DNA of 35,741 nt, taken from Chloroflexi bacterium RBG_13_53_26 (GTDB lineage Bacteria > Chloroflexota > Dehalococcoidia > UBA2247 > RBG-13-53-26). The stretch lies in NCBI GenBank assembly GCA_001795035.1, contig MGMW01000032.1, positions 1 to 35,741 of the forward strand, read 5' to 3'. This document shows, piece after piece, positions 7,221 through 15,888 of this stretch. The notes below the pieces were generated by a model. The model was not told the DNA's origin, searched no databases, and saw nothing but the letters and a program-made list of their open reading frames with translations. Made by a program: the position numbers and the translations under genes. How positions within the stretch are numbered: the first letter of the stretch is position 1; each line of letters starts with the position of its first letter.

Positions 7221-9887
7221 GTGACCGGTGACGAACTAAGAAAAGCTTTCCTCAGTTTCTTCGAAGGGAAGGGGCATACCGTTATCCCCAGTTCCTCTCT
7301 GGTGCCTCATGGCGATCCCACGCTGCTGCTGACCACTGCCGGCATGGTGCAGATTAAGCCCTATTTTCTGGGTCTGGCCACCCCTCCCAATCCCCGCCTC
7401 GCCTCATGTCAGAAGTGCTTCCGTACCACGGATATCGACTCTGTGGGAGATGCCAAGCACCTCACCTTCTTCGAAATGCTGGGCAACTTCAGTGTGGGTG
7501 ATTACTTCAAGAAGGAGGCCATCGAGTGGGCCTGGGAGTTTGTTACTCAGCGGCTGAGATTGCCCCCTGACCGGCTGTGGATAACCATATTCCTTGACGA
7601 TGAGGAGGCTCTTGGGTACTGGCGGCGAACAGGGGTTGCTGTCGAGAGGATCATGAGACTGGGCGAAAAGCACAACTACTGGGGACCGGCAGGTGATTCC
7701 GGACCCTGCGGCCCCTGCAGTGAGATTCACTATGATTTCGGTGCGGAATTCGGCTGTGGCAAATCTGACTGCGGGCCGGCATGCGACTGCGATCGATTCT
7801 CCGAGATATGGAATCTGGTATTCACCCAGTATGATCAGGACAAAGAAGGACGTCGTACTCCATTGCCCAGGCCCAACATAGACACCGGCATGGGTTTGGA
7901 GCGCATAGCCGCTGTGATGCAGGGCAAGAGGTCGGTATATGAGACTGACCTGTTTGCACCCATACTGGCCAGGGTAACGGAGATCTCGGGAAAGAGATTT
8001 GGACAGGATGACGGTATTGACAGGGCCATCAAGATAATTGCTGAACATATTCGGGGCATCACTTTTCTTATTGCGGATGGAGTGGTTCCGGGCAATGAGG
8101 GAAGGGGCTACGTCCTGCGCAGGTTGCTGCGCCGTACCTGCCTCTTTGGCAGGAAGCTGGGGCTTGAAGAGCCTTTTCTGGTTGTTCTGGCAGACTTTGT
8201 TATTGAGAAGATGGGGCATGTCTATTCTGAACTCAAGGCAAACCGGGAGCCAATCCTTAATGGTGTAGATAATGAAGAGAGGAGGTTTGGACAGACACTC
8301 ACTGTTGGGTTGAACTGGCTTGAAAGAGTGATGGAGAAAGCAGAGGCGGAGAACAACAGGGGAATACGGGGCGAGGATGTCTTCATGCTCTATGATACGT
8401 ATGGCTTTCCGAAGGAATTGACTGTTGAGGTAGCATCCGAGCGCGGTTTCTCCGTTGATCTGGCGGGGTTTGAGCGGGAGATGGAGCAGCAGAGAGAACG
8501 GGCCAGGGCAGCCGCAAAGTTCAACGCAGGCGGTGGCACGGAAGGGAAGTCCTATGAGCAGTTGAGCATTTCGCAAACCCGCTTCGTTGGCTATGATCAG
8601 TGGAAACACGACTCTCTGGTGATAGGGTTGGTGGTGAACGGGAGACCTGCAGATTTTGCATCCGAAGGTGAAGATGCAGAGGTAATTCTACAGGAAACGC
8701 CCTTTTACGGAGAGATGGGTGGTCAAGTAGGAGACAGAGGTGAGATACGAGGTGAGCATGGTAGGGTGTCTGTCAGGCAGACTATCAGGCCACTGCCCGA
8801 GCTCACTGTCCATCAGGGCAAGGTTGCTCAGGGACGTATTTCAGTGAATGATAGTGTGGAGGCTGAAGTTGACATGCCACGCCGTCTGGATATTGCCCGG
8901 AACCACACTGCGACCCATTTGCTGCAGTCTGCCTTGAGGGCAGTCCTGGGACAGCACATTCGTCAGTCTGGCTCTCTGGTCAGTCCTGATGGATTCAGAT
9001 TTGACTTCACAAACCCTGAACCGGTGGGAAGACAGCGACTTCTGGATATCCAGCACTTGGTGAATGAGAAGATAAGGGAGAACCTGCCGGTTCTGGTCAG
9101 GTCCACTTCCTACAGAGAGGCGGTCTCTGTCGGTGCTATTGCCCTGTTTGGCGAAAAGTATGGCGATGTGGTTCGCATGGTGCAGACCGGCGACCCACCA
9201 TTCAGCATCGAGTTGTGCGGTGGCACCCATGTGCGGTCGACGGGAGAGATCGGTATCTTGCATATCACCAGTGAGGGGAGTATTGGCAGTGGACTGCGGC
9301 GCATCGAGGCGGTCACCGGAAGAGGAGCTGAGAGATTCCTCGAGCAGCGGCTGACTGTGGTGGAAGCCCTGGCTCAGGAGTTACAGACGTCGCCTGACAA
9401 TGTCCAGTCCAGAGTCTCAACAGTGCTGGCTGAGTTGGACAGGGAGTGCAAGCGGGTATCCGAGGTGGAACGAGAGCTGGCCAGAAAGACAGTGGGGTCA
9501 CTGCTGTCTCAGGTGGAGGTGGTCAATGGCATACAAGTCCTCTTGGCCAGGGTGTCAGCTACCAGTTCAGAGGCCATGCGAGAGATGGGTGATCGGCTCA
9601 AGGCGGAACTCGGGAGTGGAGTGATTATCTTGGGTGCAGTTGTGAATGGTAGGCCAATCAGCATGGCTATGGTTACCCCTGACTTGATAGGGAAAGGATT
9701 TCATGCTGGACAGATTGTGAAAGAGATGAGTAAGGTGACTGGTGGTGGTGGTGGTGGTAGACCCGAGTTTGCGCAGGGCAGTGGCAAGGATGCCACAAAG
9801 TTGGATGAGGGACTGAAGCAGGCTCGGCACTTCATTGAGCTTCATTACGACAAGGACTCCGGCACGTGGAAGAGGGATATTGGCTGA
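7221..9887 (+). CDS. alaS: Alanine--tRNA ligase
   Basis: 888 aa, normal length; GTG start. Charges tRNA-Ala and edits mischarged Ser/Gly. Class II motifs are evident (CFRTTDIDSVG motif 1 region; FFEMLGNFS; NIDTGMGLER motif 3). The editing domain has HTATH (H-x3-H, ~570) and CGGTH (C-x3-H, ~672), the four zinc ligands of the AlaX-type site. The C-terminal C-Ala/DHHA1 domain ends with the glycine tract GGGGGGRPEFAQG, encoded by six GGT codons at 9741-9758. It sits at the head of a compact group with ruvX 7 bp behind, an arrangement common in Firmicutes-like genomes. Confidence 0.97.
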   Translation: MTGDELRKAFLSFFEGKGHTVIPSSSLVPHGDPTLLLTTAGMVQIKPYFLGLATPPNPRLASCQKCFRTTDIDSVGDAKHLTFFEMLGNFSVGDYFKKEAIEWAWEFVTQRLRLPPDRLWITIFLDDEEALGYWRRTGVAVERIMRLGEKHNYWGPAGDSGPCGPCSEIHYDFGAEFGCGKSDCGPACDCDRFSEIWNLVFTQYDQDKEGRRTPLPRPNIDTGMGLERIAAVMQGKRSVYETDLFAPILARVTEISGKRFGQDDGIDRAIKIIAEHIRGITFLIADGVVPGNEGRGYVLRRLLRRTCLFGRKLGLEEPFLVVLADFVIEKMGHVYSELKANREPILNGVDNEERRFGQTLTVGLNWLERVMEKAEAENNRGIRGEDVFMLYDTYGFPKELTVEVASERGFSVDLAGFEREMEQQRERARAAAKFNAGGGTEGKSYEQLSISQTRFVGYDQWKHDSLVIGLVVNGRPADFASEGEDAEVILQETPFYGEMGGQVGDRGEIRGEHGRVSVRQTIRPLPELTVHQGKVAQGRISVNDSVEAEVDMPRRLDIARNHTATHLLQSALRAVLGQHIRQSGSLVSPDGFRFDFTNPEPVGRQRLLDIQHLVNEKIRENLPVLVRSTSYREAVSVGAIALFGEKYGDVVRMVQTGDPPFSIELCGGTHVRSTGEIGILHITSEGSIGSGLRRIEAVTGRGAERFLEQRLTVVEALAQELQTSPDNVQSRVSTVLAELDRECKRVSEVERELARKTVGSLLSQVEVVNGIQVLLARVSATSSEAMREMGDRLKAELGSGVIILGAVVNGRPISMAMVTPDLIGKGFHAGQIVKEMSKVTGGGGGGRPEFAQGSGKDATKLDEGLKQARHFIELHYDKDSGTWKRDIG

Positions 9888-9894
9888 CACCGTG

Positions 9895-10329
9895 ATGGAA
9901 GGCAGGGTTCTGGGGCTTGATGTCGGGGACAGGTGGATCGGGGTAGCAATGAGCGATCCCCGTGGGATTCTGGCCAGCCCCTTGACCCGAATCGATAGAG
10001 CAGGAGCAGAAGTACCTGTGGAAGCTATTCGTCGTTTGGTGAGCCAGCACGGGGTGAAACGTGTTGTAGCTGGGTTGCCCTACTCTATGGACGGGAGTCT
10101 GGGAAAACAGGCGGAGCTCATACTTGGTTTTCTGCGAAGACTATCTGAATCCCTGGAGGTTCCGATAGAGACCCGGGATGAGAGTTTGTCCACTGTGACC
10201 GCATCGAGGCGGCTGATCGAAGGTGGTGGGAAAAGGAGAAGCCGCAAGGAAAGGATAGATGCAGCAGCAGCAGCATTGGTCCTCCAAGAATATCTTGACG
10301 AGATACGCGTCCAGCAAGGACGGCCCTAG
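9895..10329 (+). CDS. ruvX: Holliday junction resolvase-like RuvX/YqgF
   Basis: 144 aa from the ATG at 9895, 7 bp after the alaS stop; the frame is open upstream but inside alaS. A GTG at 9892 is an equally possible start. RNase H-fold features: GLDVGDRWIGVAMSD (catalytic Asp), VVAGLPYSMDGSLGKQA (P-[YL]-x-M-x-G), a Glu in DESLSTVTA, and the terminal Asp in ERIDAAAAALVLQEYL. The family acts in 16S rRNA 5'-end maturation (YqgF) and was proposed as an alternative Holliday junction resolvase. It is translationally coupled to alaS. Confidence 0.93.
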   Translation: MEGRVLGLDVGDRWIGVAMSDPRGILASPLTRIDRAGAEVPVEAIRRLVSQHGVKRVVAGLPYSMDGSLGKQAELILGFLRRLSESLEVPIETRDESLSTVTASRRLIEGGGKRRSRKERIDAAAAALVLQEYLDEIRVQQGRP

Positions 10330-10460
10330 GGCTTGACCTGCCATCGGGTTGAAGAGGGAACATACTGCCGGGATGATCTTCGCCTGGCCTCTGGTTCTGT
10401 CGTAGCTTTTCGCCTCCAGACCAGAACGCTGGGTTCAACAATGAGGATGGGTTTTCGTTG

Positions 10461-11309
10461 ATGAGCAGGACCGTATTTCTTATCGGCCACCCTCTGAGGC
10501 ACTCCATTTCCTCTGCATTTCAGCAGGCCGCCTTCGATCATTGTCATCTCGATGTTCGCTATGAGAATTGTGAGACGGAACTGCTGCAACTGGAGACAAG
10601 GATCAGGAATCTGCGCCAACCCTCGACCCTGGGGGCGAATGTAACCATACCTTACAAGGAAAAGGTGGTTCCCTTGCTCGATGAACTGGATGTGCTTGCA
10701 GCACGGATCGGCGCAGTCAATACCGTTGTCAATCGGGAGGGCAGACTTCTCGGTTTCAATACCGATGCGCCTGCTTTCATAAGGGCCTTGCGACAGGATG
10801 CCGGTTTCGAATGTCATGGGAAGAACGCGGTGCTCCTGGGCGCTGGTGGCGTGGCCAGAGCCATTGGCTTTGCTCTTGTCCAAGAAGGGGTGAGGTGTCT
10901 GGCTGTGGCCAATCGTACGCATGAGCGTGCTGAGGCACTGGCAGCTTTCTTGAGTGGGTGGTGTGGAGATGATACCAGAGTGGTTACCCTGCCGTGGGAA
11001 GGGCTTGGACATGCACCGAGTGATTATGCCCTGCTGGTCAACTGCACGTCCGTGGGGATGAGGCACAGCATGACGGAGGGCGAAAGCCCACTCGAAGCGA
11101 ATGCGATTCAGAAGGGTGCTCTAATCTGCGACCTGGTGTATAATCCTGAAGAAACACCCCTGCTGAAGGAAGCCAAGAAAGCCGGGGCATTGGTCCTGGG
11201 GGGTTTGGCGATGCTCATCTATCAGGGCGCAGCTTCGTTTGAGTTGTGGGTGGGGAGAGAAGCTCCACTTGACATAATGTTCAGCAGTGCCAGAGAGGTT
11301 CTGCGTTAG
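10461..11309 (+). CDS. aroE: Shikimate dehydrogenase
   Basis: About 282 aa; ATG at 10461, or the TTG 3 nt earlier, after GAGGATGG. Reduces 3-dehydroshikimate to shikimate with NADPH. Visible features: the substrate loop near the N-terminus (GHPLRHSISS), GANVTIPYKEKV (catalytic Lys and its Asn-Thr context), NTDAPAFIRAL (catalytic Asp), a Rossmann loop LGAGGVARAI, the NRT cofactor site, LVNCTSVGM and LICDLVYNPEETPLL, then a Gln-containing C-terminus (LIYQGAASFELW). First of the shikimate genes here; the 128-bp gap before it could hold a weak promoter, but none is convincing. Confidence 0.95.
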   Translation: MSRTVFLIGHPLRHSISSAFQQAAFDHCHLDVRYENCETELLQLETRIRNLRQPSTLGANVTIPYKEKVVPLLDELDVLAARIGAVNTVVNREGRLLGFNTDAPAFIRALRQDAGFECHGKNAVLLGAGGVARAIGFALVQEGVRCLAVANRTHERAEALAAFLSGWCGDDTRVVTLPWEGLGHAPSDYALLVNCTSVGMRHSMTEGESPLEANAIQKGALICDLVYNPEETPLLKEAKKAGALVLGGLAMLIYQGAASFELWVGREAPLDIMFSSAREVLR

Positions 11310-11312
11310 GGC

Positions 11313-11561
11313 GTGGATTTGCCAGTGGCATCGAAACTTGTGGCGGTTTATATTGGGATCTACATGGAAGCACAGATAATGAAGTCGCATCTGGAAAGCG
11401 AGGGCATTCCTGCCATCCTGAGATATGAGGGTGCTGGTCTGATATATGGTATCACGGTTGATGGCATGGGTGAGACTACTGTTTTGGTACCAGACCATCT
11501 GTCTGAAGAAGCAAAGGAGATTCTGAAGGTTCAGGAGGTTGAGGGAGGCAATGATGCCTAG
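11313..11561 (+). CDS. DUF2007-type small protein
   Basis: 82 aa; GTG at 11313, three bases after the aroE stop. The core VAVYIGIYMEAQIMKSHLESEGIPAIL (residues ~10-36) and TTVLVPDHLSEEAKEIL fit the DUF2007 'putative signal transducing protein' fold, a small ferredoxin-like domain. It overlaps the start of aroC, so it is co-translated within the shikimate operon. Its link to the pathway is unknown. A later GTG at 11325 is an alternative start. Confidence 0.7.
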   Translation: MDLPVASKLVAVYIGIYMEAQIMKSHLESEGIPAILRYEGAGLIYGITVDGMGETTVLVPDHLSEEAKEILKVQEVEGGNDA

Positions 11562-12717
11562 ATTCCGGTTCCTGACTGCCGGCGAGTCGCACGGCAAAGG
11601 GTTAACGGTGATCATTGATGGTGTGCCAGCAGGGTTGACCCTTGACGAGGACCAGGTAGCCAGTGAGCTGAAGAGACGGCAATGCGGGTATGGGCGAGGC
11701 TCTCGGATGAAGATAGAGCAAGACAGAGCGGAGATTCTATCGGGAGTGCGCCACGGAGTGACAACAGGGAGTCCCATAAGCCTCCTAATATGGAACCGTG
11801 ATTGGGAGAACTGGAGAGAGGTTATGGCTGTTTCTGCCGCCGAGGAGGAAACAGCACGGGTAACCCGCCCTCGACCGGGACATGCCGATCTGGCTGGAGC
11901 CATAAAATATGGCTTGAATGACATTCGTCCCGTCATGGAACGGGCCAGTGCAAGGGAAACAGCAGCCAGGGTCGCTGCCGGTGCAGTCGCGCGGAGATTC
12001 GTTGAAGAAATTGGAGTGGAGATTCACAGCCACACGCTGGCCATAGGCGGAGAATGGACAAATACACGAGGTTCTATAGATTGGCAACAAGTGGAGAGAT
12101 CTGCGGTTCGTTGTGCCGATGCCGAAGCGGAAAAGGGCATGATAGCGGCAATTGATAGGGCGATCTCTTCGGGTGACACGGTGGGTGGGGTCTGTGAAAT
12201 CATCGCTTCGGGCGTGCCTGTGGGGCTAGGGAGTCATGTTCAATGGGATCGTCGATTGGACGGAATAGTCGCGCAGGCAGTTATGAGCATCAATTCAGTC
12301 AAGGGAGTAGAGATTGGGGATGGCTTCAAGCTAGCGAATCTCAAAGGTTCCGAGGCTCATGATGTTATTGAAGTGAGCCAAAGGTCTCCTTATCCTTGGA
12401 GCCGGCCTACCAACCATGCCGGAGGTATTGAGGGAGGAATAAGCAATGGCGAGCCTGTTATAGTGAGGGCTGCAGTGAAGCCCATTCCCACTCTTGGTAA
12501 GCCGTTGCCTTCACTGGACTTATCTACGTGGGAAACAGTTGAAGCTCATTTCGAGCGCAGTGACGTCTGCGTTGTTCCGTCGGTGGGAGTAATAGCGGAA
12601 GCCATGCTGGCAATTGTTCTAGCTGACGCTCTCCTGGAGAAGTTTGGCGGAGACAGTATGGAAGAGACAAAACGTAACCACAGCAACTACTTAGATTCGA
12701 TCCAGAGACGGAGATGA
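11554..12717 (+). CDS. aroC: Chorismate synthase
   Basis: 387 aa from the ATG at 11554, which lies 5 nt after GAGGGAGG; the frame opens at a TTG at 11539 and another ATG is at 11551. Converts EPSP to chorismate using reduced FMN. Signatures: GESHGKGL (residues ~10-17), RRQCGYGRGSRMKIE (FMN/substrate arginines), TGSPISLLIWNRDW, RPRPGHADLAGAIKYG, ARETAARVAAGAVAR and the C-terminal D-x-C-V-x-P-x-x-G motif (DVCVVPSVGVIAEAM). Length is as expected. It overlaps the upstream gene by 8 bp and the next gene by 4 bp. Confidence 0.97.
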   Translation: MPRFRFLTAGESHGKGLTVIIDGVPAGLTLDEDQVASELKRRQCGYGRGSRMKIEQDRAEILSGVRHGVTTGSPISLLIWNRDWENWREVMAVSAAEEETARVTRPRPGHADLAGAIKYGLNDIRPVMERASARETAARVAAGAVARRFVEEIGVEIHSHTLAIGGEWTNTRGSIDWQQVERSAVRCADAEAEKGMIAAIDRAISSGDTVGGVCEIIASGVPVGLGSHVQWDRRLDGIVAQAVMSINSVKGVEIGDGFKLANLKGSEAHDVIEVSQRSPYPWSRPTNHAGGIEGGISNGEPVIVRAAVKPIPTLGKPLPSLDLSTWETVEAHFERSDVCVVPSVGVIAEAMLAIVLADALLEKFGGDSMEETKRNHSNYLDSIQRRR

Positions 12718-13565
12718 CTAGGCTTGGGTTTCATTGCCATGGTTTAGACCATTTTGAGAAGGTAATAGTATCCAATGGCTTGAAGCGGGGAGAATTCTAC
12801 AATTTCGTACCGCAGAGCCTGCCCGACCTGAGAAAGGAAATACAGCGCCACAATCTGGCGTCAAGTATTCATGCCCCTCTGATAAGGGTTCCCTGGTACC
12901 CTACTCCACCCACTCTGTCCTTTCTATGTGATATTGACGTGGAAATGAGGCAGCTCAGCCTGAGGATGGTTCAAGAAACAATGGAGCTAGCCGAGGATTT
13001 TGGTGCTGACTATGTAGTAGTCCATTTCCCATCTCCTCCTTCAAGGGAGGTGCCTGGTATTGGATATGATGAAATGAGAGAAATCGCCTGGCAGAGCGCT
13101 CGTTCTTTGTCGGAGCTTAGCCAGAAGCATGGCGTACCGATTCACATCGAGGGTTTTGGCCCCAGCCCATTCTTAGCACCTGATTTCATAGTCGAAGTGA
13201 CCAGCAAACTTAGGGGACTGCTCTACTGTTTCGATATCGGACATATGCATATTGCTTCCAAGCGTGATGGCTTCGACCTCTATCAGTTTGCGCAGAGGCT
13301 GGCGCCATACATTGGTTCTGTTCACATGTGGAACAACCGGGGTATTCGGGATTACCTTTCCTTCGGACATATCCCGTTACACCCATGTCAGAAACCTGAG
13401 GATGGCTGGATGGATATTGAGAGTATTTTGCGATTGATAGTACCCAGCAATCCTGCCTGCCGCTTGATTCTTGAGAGCTCTTCTCTCTACCCGGATGCAT
13501 TGGGAGGACATGATTTTCGAGACGGAGTGAAATGGGTAAGGGGTCTCATAGCCGCATTATCCTGA
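12714..13565 (+). CDS. Xylose-isomerase-like/AP-endonuclease-2-type TIM-barrel protein
   Basis: 283 aa, starting at an ATGA overlap with the aroC stop. A TIM-barrel metal enzyme: candidate ligands are H53 (SIHAPL), H104 (VVVHFPS), E146 (HIEGFG), D174 and H177 (FDIGHMH), H204 (SVHMWNN), D213 or H219, and E254 (LILESSS). This pattern follows the endonuclease IV/xylose isomerase superfamily in order and spacing. Known members include AP endonucleases, sugar isomerases and epimerases, and 3-dehydroshikimate dehydratases (AsbF, QuiC). Its position between aroC and aroKB, overlapping both, suggests a substrate in or near the shikimate pathway; no 3-dehydroquinate dehydratase is visible in the window. 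The reaction is not established. Confidence 0.75.
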   Translation: MTRLGFHCHGLDHFEKVIVSNGLKRGEFYNFVPQSLPDLRKEIQRHNLASSIHAPLIRVPWYPTPPTLSFLCDIDVEMRQLSLRMVQETMELAEDFGADYVVVHFPSPPSREVPGIGYDEMREIAWQSARSLSELSQKHGVPIHIEGFGPSPFLAPDFIVEVTSKLRGLLYCFDIGHMHIASKRDGFDLYQFAQRLAPYIGSVHMWNNRGIRDYLSFGHIPLHPCQKPEDGWMDIESILRLIVPSNPACRLILESSSLYPDALGGHDFRDGVKWVRGLIAALS

Positions 13566-15196
13566 TCGGCTTCTCCACCACAGGGAAGTCGGAAGCAGCG
13601 CGGAAGATTGCCAGTCACCTTGGCTGGGGCTTGGTGGATACTGATGAAGAAATAACCAAGCTTACTGGCAGGAACATTCCGGAGATCTTTGCTCAGGATG
13701 GTGAAGACCATTTCCGGGAGATGGAACAGCAGGTTCTGGCCAAGGCATGTGAGAAAACAAGGGTAGTAATTGCCTGTGGTGGCGGAGCAGTCATTGACTC
13801 TCATAACCGTCAACTGATGAAAGGAAGCGGCTTTGTGGTCTGTCTTGAAACCAACCCTGAAATGATTTATCAGCGGCTGTTGAAGGATACTGAAGTTTCC
13901 GGGAACATTCGTCCTCTTCTGGCAGTTCCCGATCCACTTGAGCGAATCAGGCAATTGAAGGAATCACGTCAGCACTATTATGCCATTGCCGACTGGACAG
14001 TGCACACTGACAATTTGATTTTGGAGGAAGTGCAGCAGGAGGTACTCCGAGGTTGGTACTACTGGAATCGTGCTGATCAAGAAGAGAAGAGTCGGTGTTG
14101 GGAAGGTGATCTTGCCTGTGAAGTAGTGACAACCGCTGCACACTACCCTGTCTATGTTGGTTGGGGTTTACTTCAAGGTATTGGGCAAAAAGTGGCTCGG
14201 GCCGGGCTGTCAGGGGCTGCATATCTAATCAGTGACGAAAAGGTTTTCTCTATCTATGGTGACACTGTAACAAAAAGCCTTCAGAGTGCGGGTGTCTCGA
14301 CCCAGTGCTTTGTGGTGACTCCTGGCGAAACGACTAAGACGCTGGATACTGCTGCCAGTATCTATGACTGGCTGATAGACTGCAGAGCCGAGAGAAGTGA
14401 CATTGTTATTGCTCTGGGTGGAGGCGTTATCGGTGACCTTGCCGGTTTCGTTGCTGCTACATTCCTAAGAGGTTTGCCTCTGGTGCAGGTACCCACGAGC
14501 TTGATTGCTATGGTGGATGCTGCTATAGGTGGGAAGACTGCAGTCAATCATCCCAGTGCCAAGAATCTCATTGGTGTCTTCTATCAGCCGTGTTCAGTAA
14601 TAGCTGATATTCAGACACTGACTACTCTTGACAGAAGGGAGCTGGTCTCTGGATGGGCAGAGGTAGTTAAGCATGGGATTGTTCTTGATCCAGAGTTGTT
14701 TGCTTTGTCGGAGACCAATATCGAAAAACTGCTGGGATTGGATACGGAGATCACTGCCGAAGCTATAGGGCGCAGTGTGGCTATCAAAGCCAGGATTGTG
14801 AGTGAGGATGAAAGGGAGCGCGGCAGGCGTATTCTGCTGAACTACGGACATACCATAGGTCATGCCCTTGAAGCGGCGACTGACTATGAGCGCTTTCTTC
14901 ATGGCGAGGCTGTAGCTGTAGGTATGATGGGTGCGGCTATGTTAAGTCATAACCTGGGGCTACTGCCTGGTGAGATAGTGGAGGAGCAGCGTGCACTTCT
15001 GCAGAATCTTGGCTTGCCTACTCATTGCTCTGGCGTAGATATGAACACAGTCCTGGACATCATGGAGTTGGACAAAAAGGTGAAGGGTAAGGCGGTGAGG
15101 TGGGTGCTTCTGGAAGGGGTTGGGAAACCTGTGGTCAGAGATGATGTCGTTGGAGAGCGGGTCATGGAGGTGCTCAGTAGGTTATTGAGGGACTAA
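13532..15196 (+). CDS. aroKB: Bifunctional shikimate kinase / 3-dehydroquinate synthase fusion
   Basis: 554 aa; starts 34 bp inside the preceding gene after a GGAG site. Residues 1-175 are shikimate kinase: P-loop GFSTTGKS (13-20), VDTDEEI (36-42), a substrate Arg region and CGGGA (82-86). After a ~15-residue linker, residues ~195-554 are 3-dehydroquinate synthase: LGGGVIGDLAGFVAAT, VPTSLIAMVDAAIGGKTAVN, zinc ligands E377 (GWAEVVKHG), H440 (NYGHTIGHALE) and H457 (FLHGEA), and ELDKKVKG near the end. It thus catalyses steps 2 and 5 of the pathway. The same fusion order is known from Thermotoga maritima. Both halves look intact. Confidence 0.95.
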   Translation: MGKGSHSRIILIGFSTTGKSEAARKIASHLGWGLVDTDEEITKLTGRNIPEIFAQDGEDHFREMEQQVLAKACEKTRVVIACGGGAVIDSHNRQLMKGSGFVVCLETNPEMIYQRLLKDTEVSGNIRPLLAVPDPLERIRQLKESRQHYYAIADWTVHTDNLILEEVQQEVLRGWYYWNRADQEEKSRCWEGDLACEVVTTAAHYPVYVGWGLLQGIGQKVARAGLSGAAYLISDEKVFSIYGDTVTKSLQSAGVSTQCFVVTPGETTKTLDTAASIYDWLIDCRAERSDIVIALGGGVIGDLAGFVAATFLRGLPLVQVPTSLIAMVDAAIGGKTAVNHPSAKNLIGVFYQPCSVIADIQTLTTLDRRELVSGWAEVVKHGIVLDPELFALSETNIEKLLGLDTEITAEAIGRSVAIKARIVSEDERERGRRILLNYGHTIGHALEAATDYERFLHGEAVAVGMMGAAMLSHNLGLLPGEIVEEQRALLQNLGLPTHCSGVDMNTVLDIMELDKKVKGKAVRWVLLEGVGKPVVRDDVVGERVMEVLSRLLRD

Positions 15197-15260
15197 TTCC
15201 TTCTGAGGCTGTGCCTTGAGAAGATGGCAGGGATTTGAGTCTGTGTGAAGGGAGAGAGCG

Positions 15261-15824
15261 GTGAAAGAGAGTGTGAAAGGCACGACGATTCTGGCGGTAA
15301 GACGGGGTGCCCATGTGGCCATTGCTGGCGATGGGCAGATTACGACGGGCGATGTGGTGTTGAAACGTGGTGCCAAGAAAGTACGTACTCTATATCATGA
15401 TCAGGTTATTGCTGGCTTTGCTGGCTCTGTGGCTGACGCATTGACGCTGTTTGAGAGGTTTGAGATCGAGCTCGAAAAGTATGGGGGGCAACTAAGGCGT
15501 GCAGCGATAGAGCTGGCCAAGGAGTGGCGCACCGATCGTGTGCTACGTCGCCTGGAAGCTTGGCTCATCGTCGCAGATATAAACGAGATGCTGGTGATTT
15601 CAGGTGAGGGCGATGTGATAGAGCCTGATGAGGACGTGGTGGCTATAGGTTCGGGAGGGGGCTACGCTCTGGCTGGAGCCAAGGCTCTGCTTCAGCACTC
15701 CGATCTTGATGCGGAGGCAATAGCGCGCACCAGCATGGAGATTGCTGCAGACATTTGCATATATACCAACAGCAATATAACTGTTATTAGCCTTGGCGAG
15801 GCGACGAGCCAGGCTACCTCATAA
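15261..15824 (+). CDS. hslV: ATP-dependent protease peptidase subunit HslV
   Basis: 187 aa; GTG at 15261 after AGGGAGAGA. The 20S-like Ntn-hydrolase of the HslUV protease. A short propeptide (MKESVKG) precedes the catalytic Thr8 in TTILAVRRG, followed by VAIAGDGQITTGD, KKVRTLYHDQVIAGFAGSVADALTLFERFE, ELAKEWRTDRVLRRLEA and AIGSGGGYALAGAKALL; all are close to the E. coli sequence. The protein is a little longer at the C-terminus. The ATPase partner hslU is not adjacent; the next gene is an acyl-CoA dehydrogenase, so the unfoldase must be encoded elsewhere or replaced. Confidence 0.95.
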   Translation: MKESVKGTTILAVRRGAHVAIAGDGQITTGDVVLKRGAKKVRTLYHDQVIAGFAGSVADALTLFERFEIELEKYGGQLRRAAIELAKEWRTDRVLRRLEAWLIVADINEMLVISGEGDVIEPDEDVVAIGSGGGYALAGAKALLQHSDLDAEAIARTSMEIAADICIYTNSNITVISLGEATSQATS

Positions 15825-15888
15825 TTATTCCGAAAGCCTGGACAGGAAATCGAAGTAATTGTGCCTGTAACGAGGCGGGAAGGTAACC

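Noticed and set aside
7404..8609. 401-codon open frame on the minus strand
   Set aside because: It lies wholly antisense to alaS, has no ribosome site and no family-like sequence; long antisense frames are expected opposite biased codons.
9741..9758. (GGT)6 microsatellite
   Set aside because: It encodes the conserved glycine tract of the alanyl-tRNA synthetase C-terminal domain, so selection on the protein explains it.
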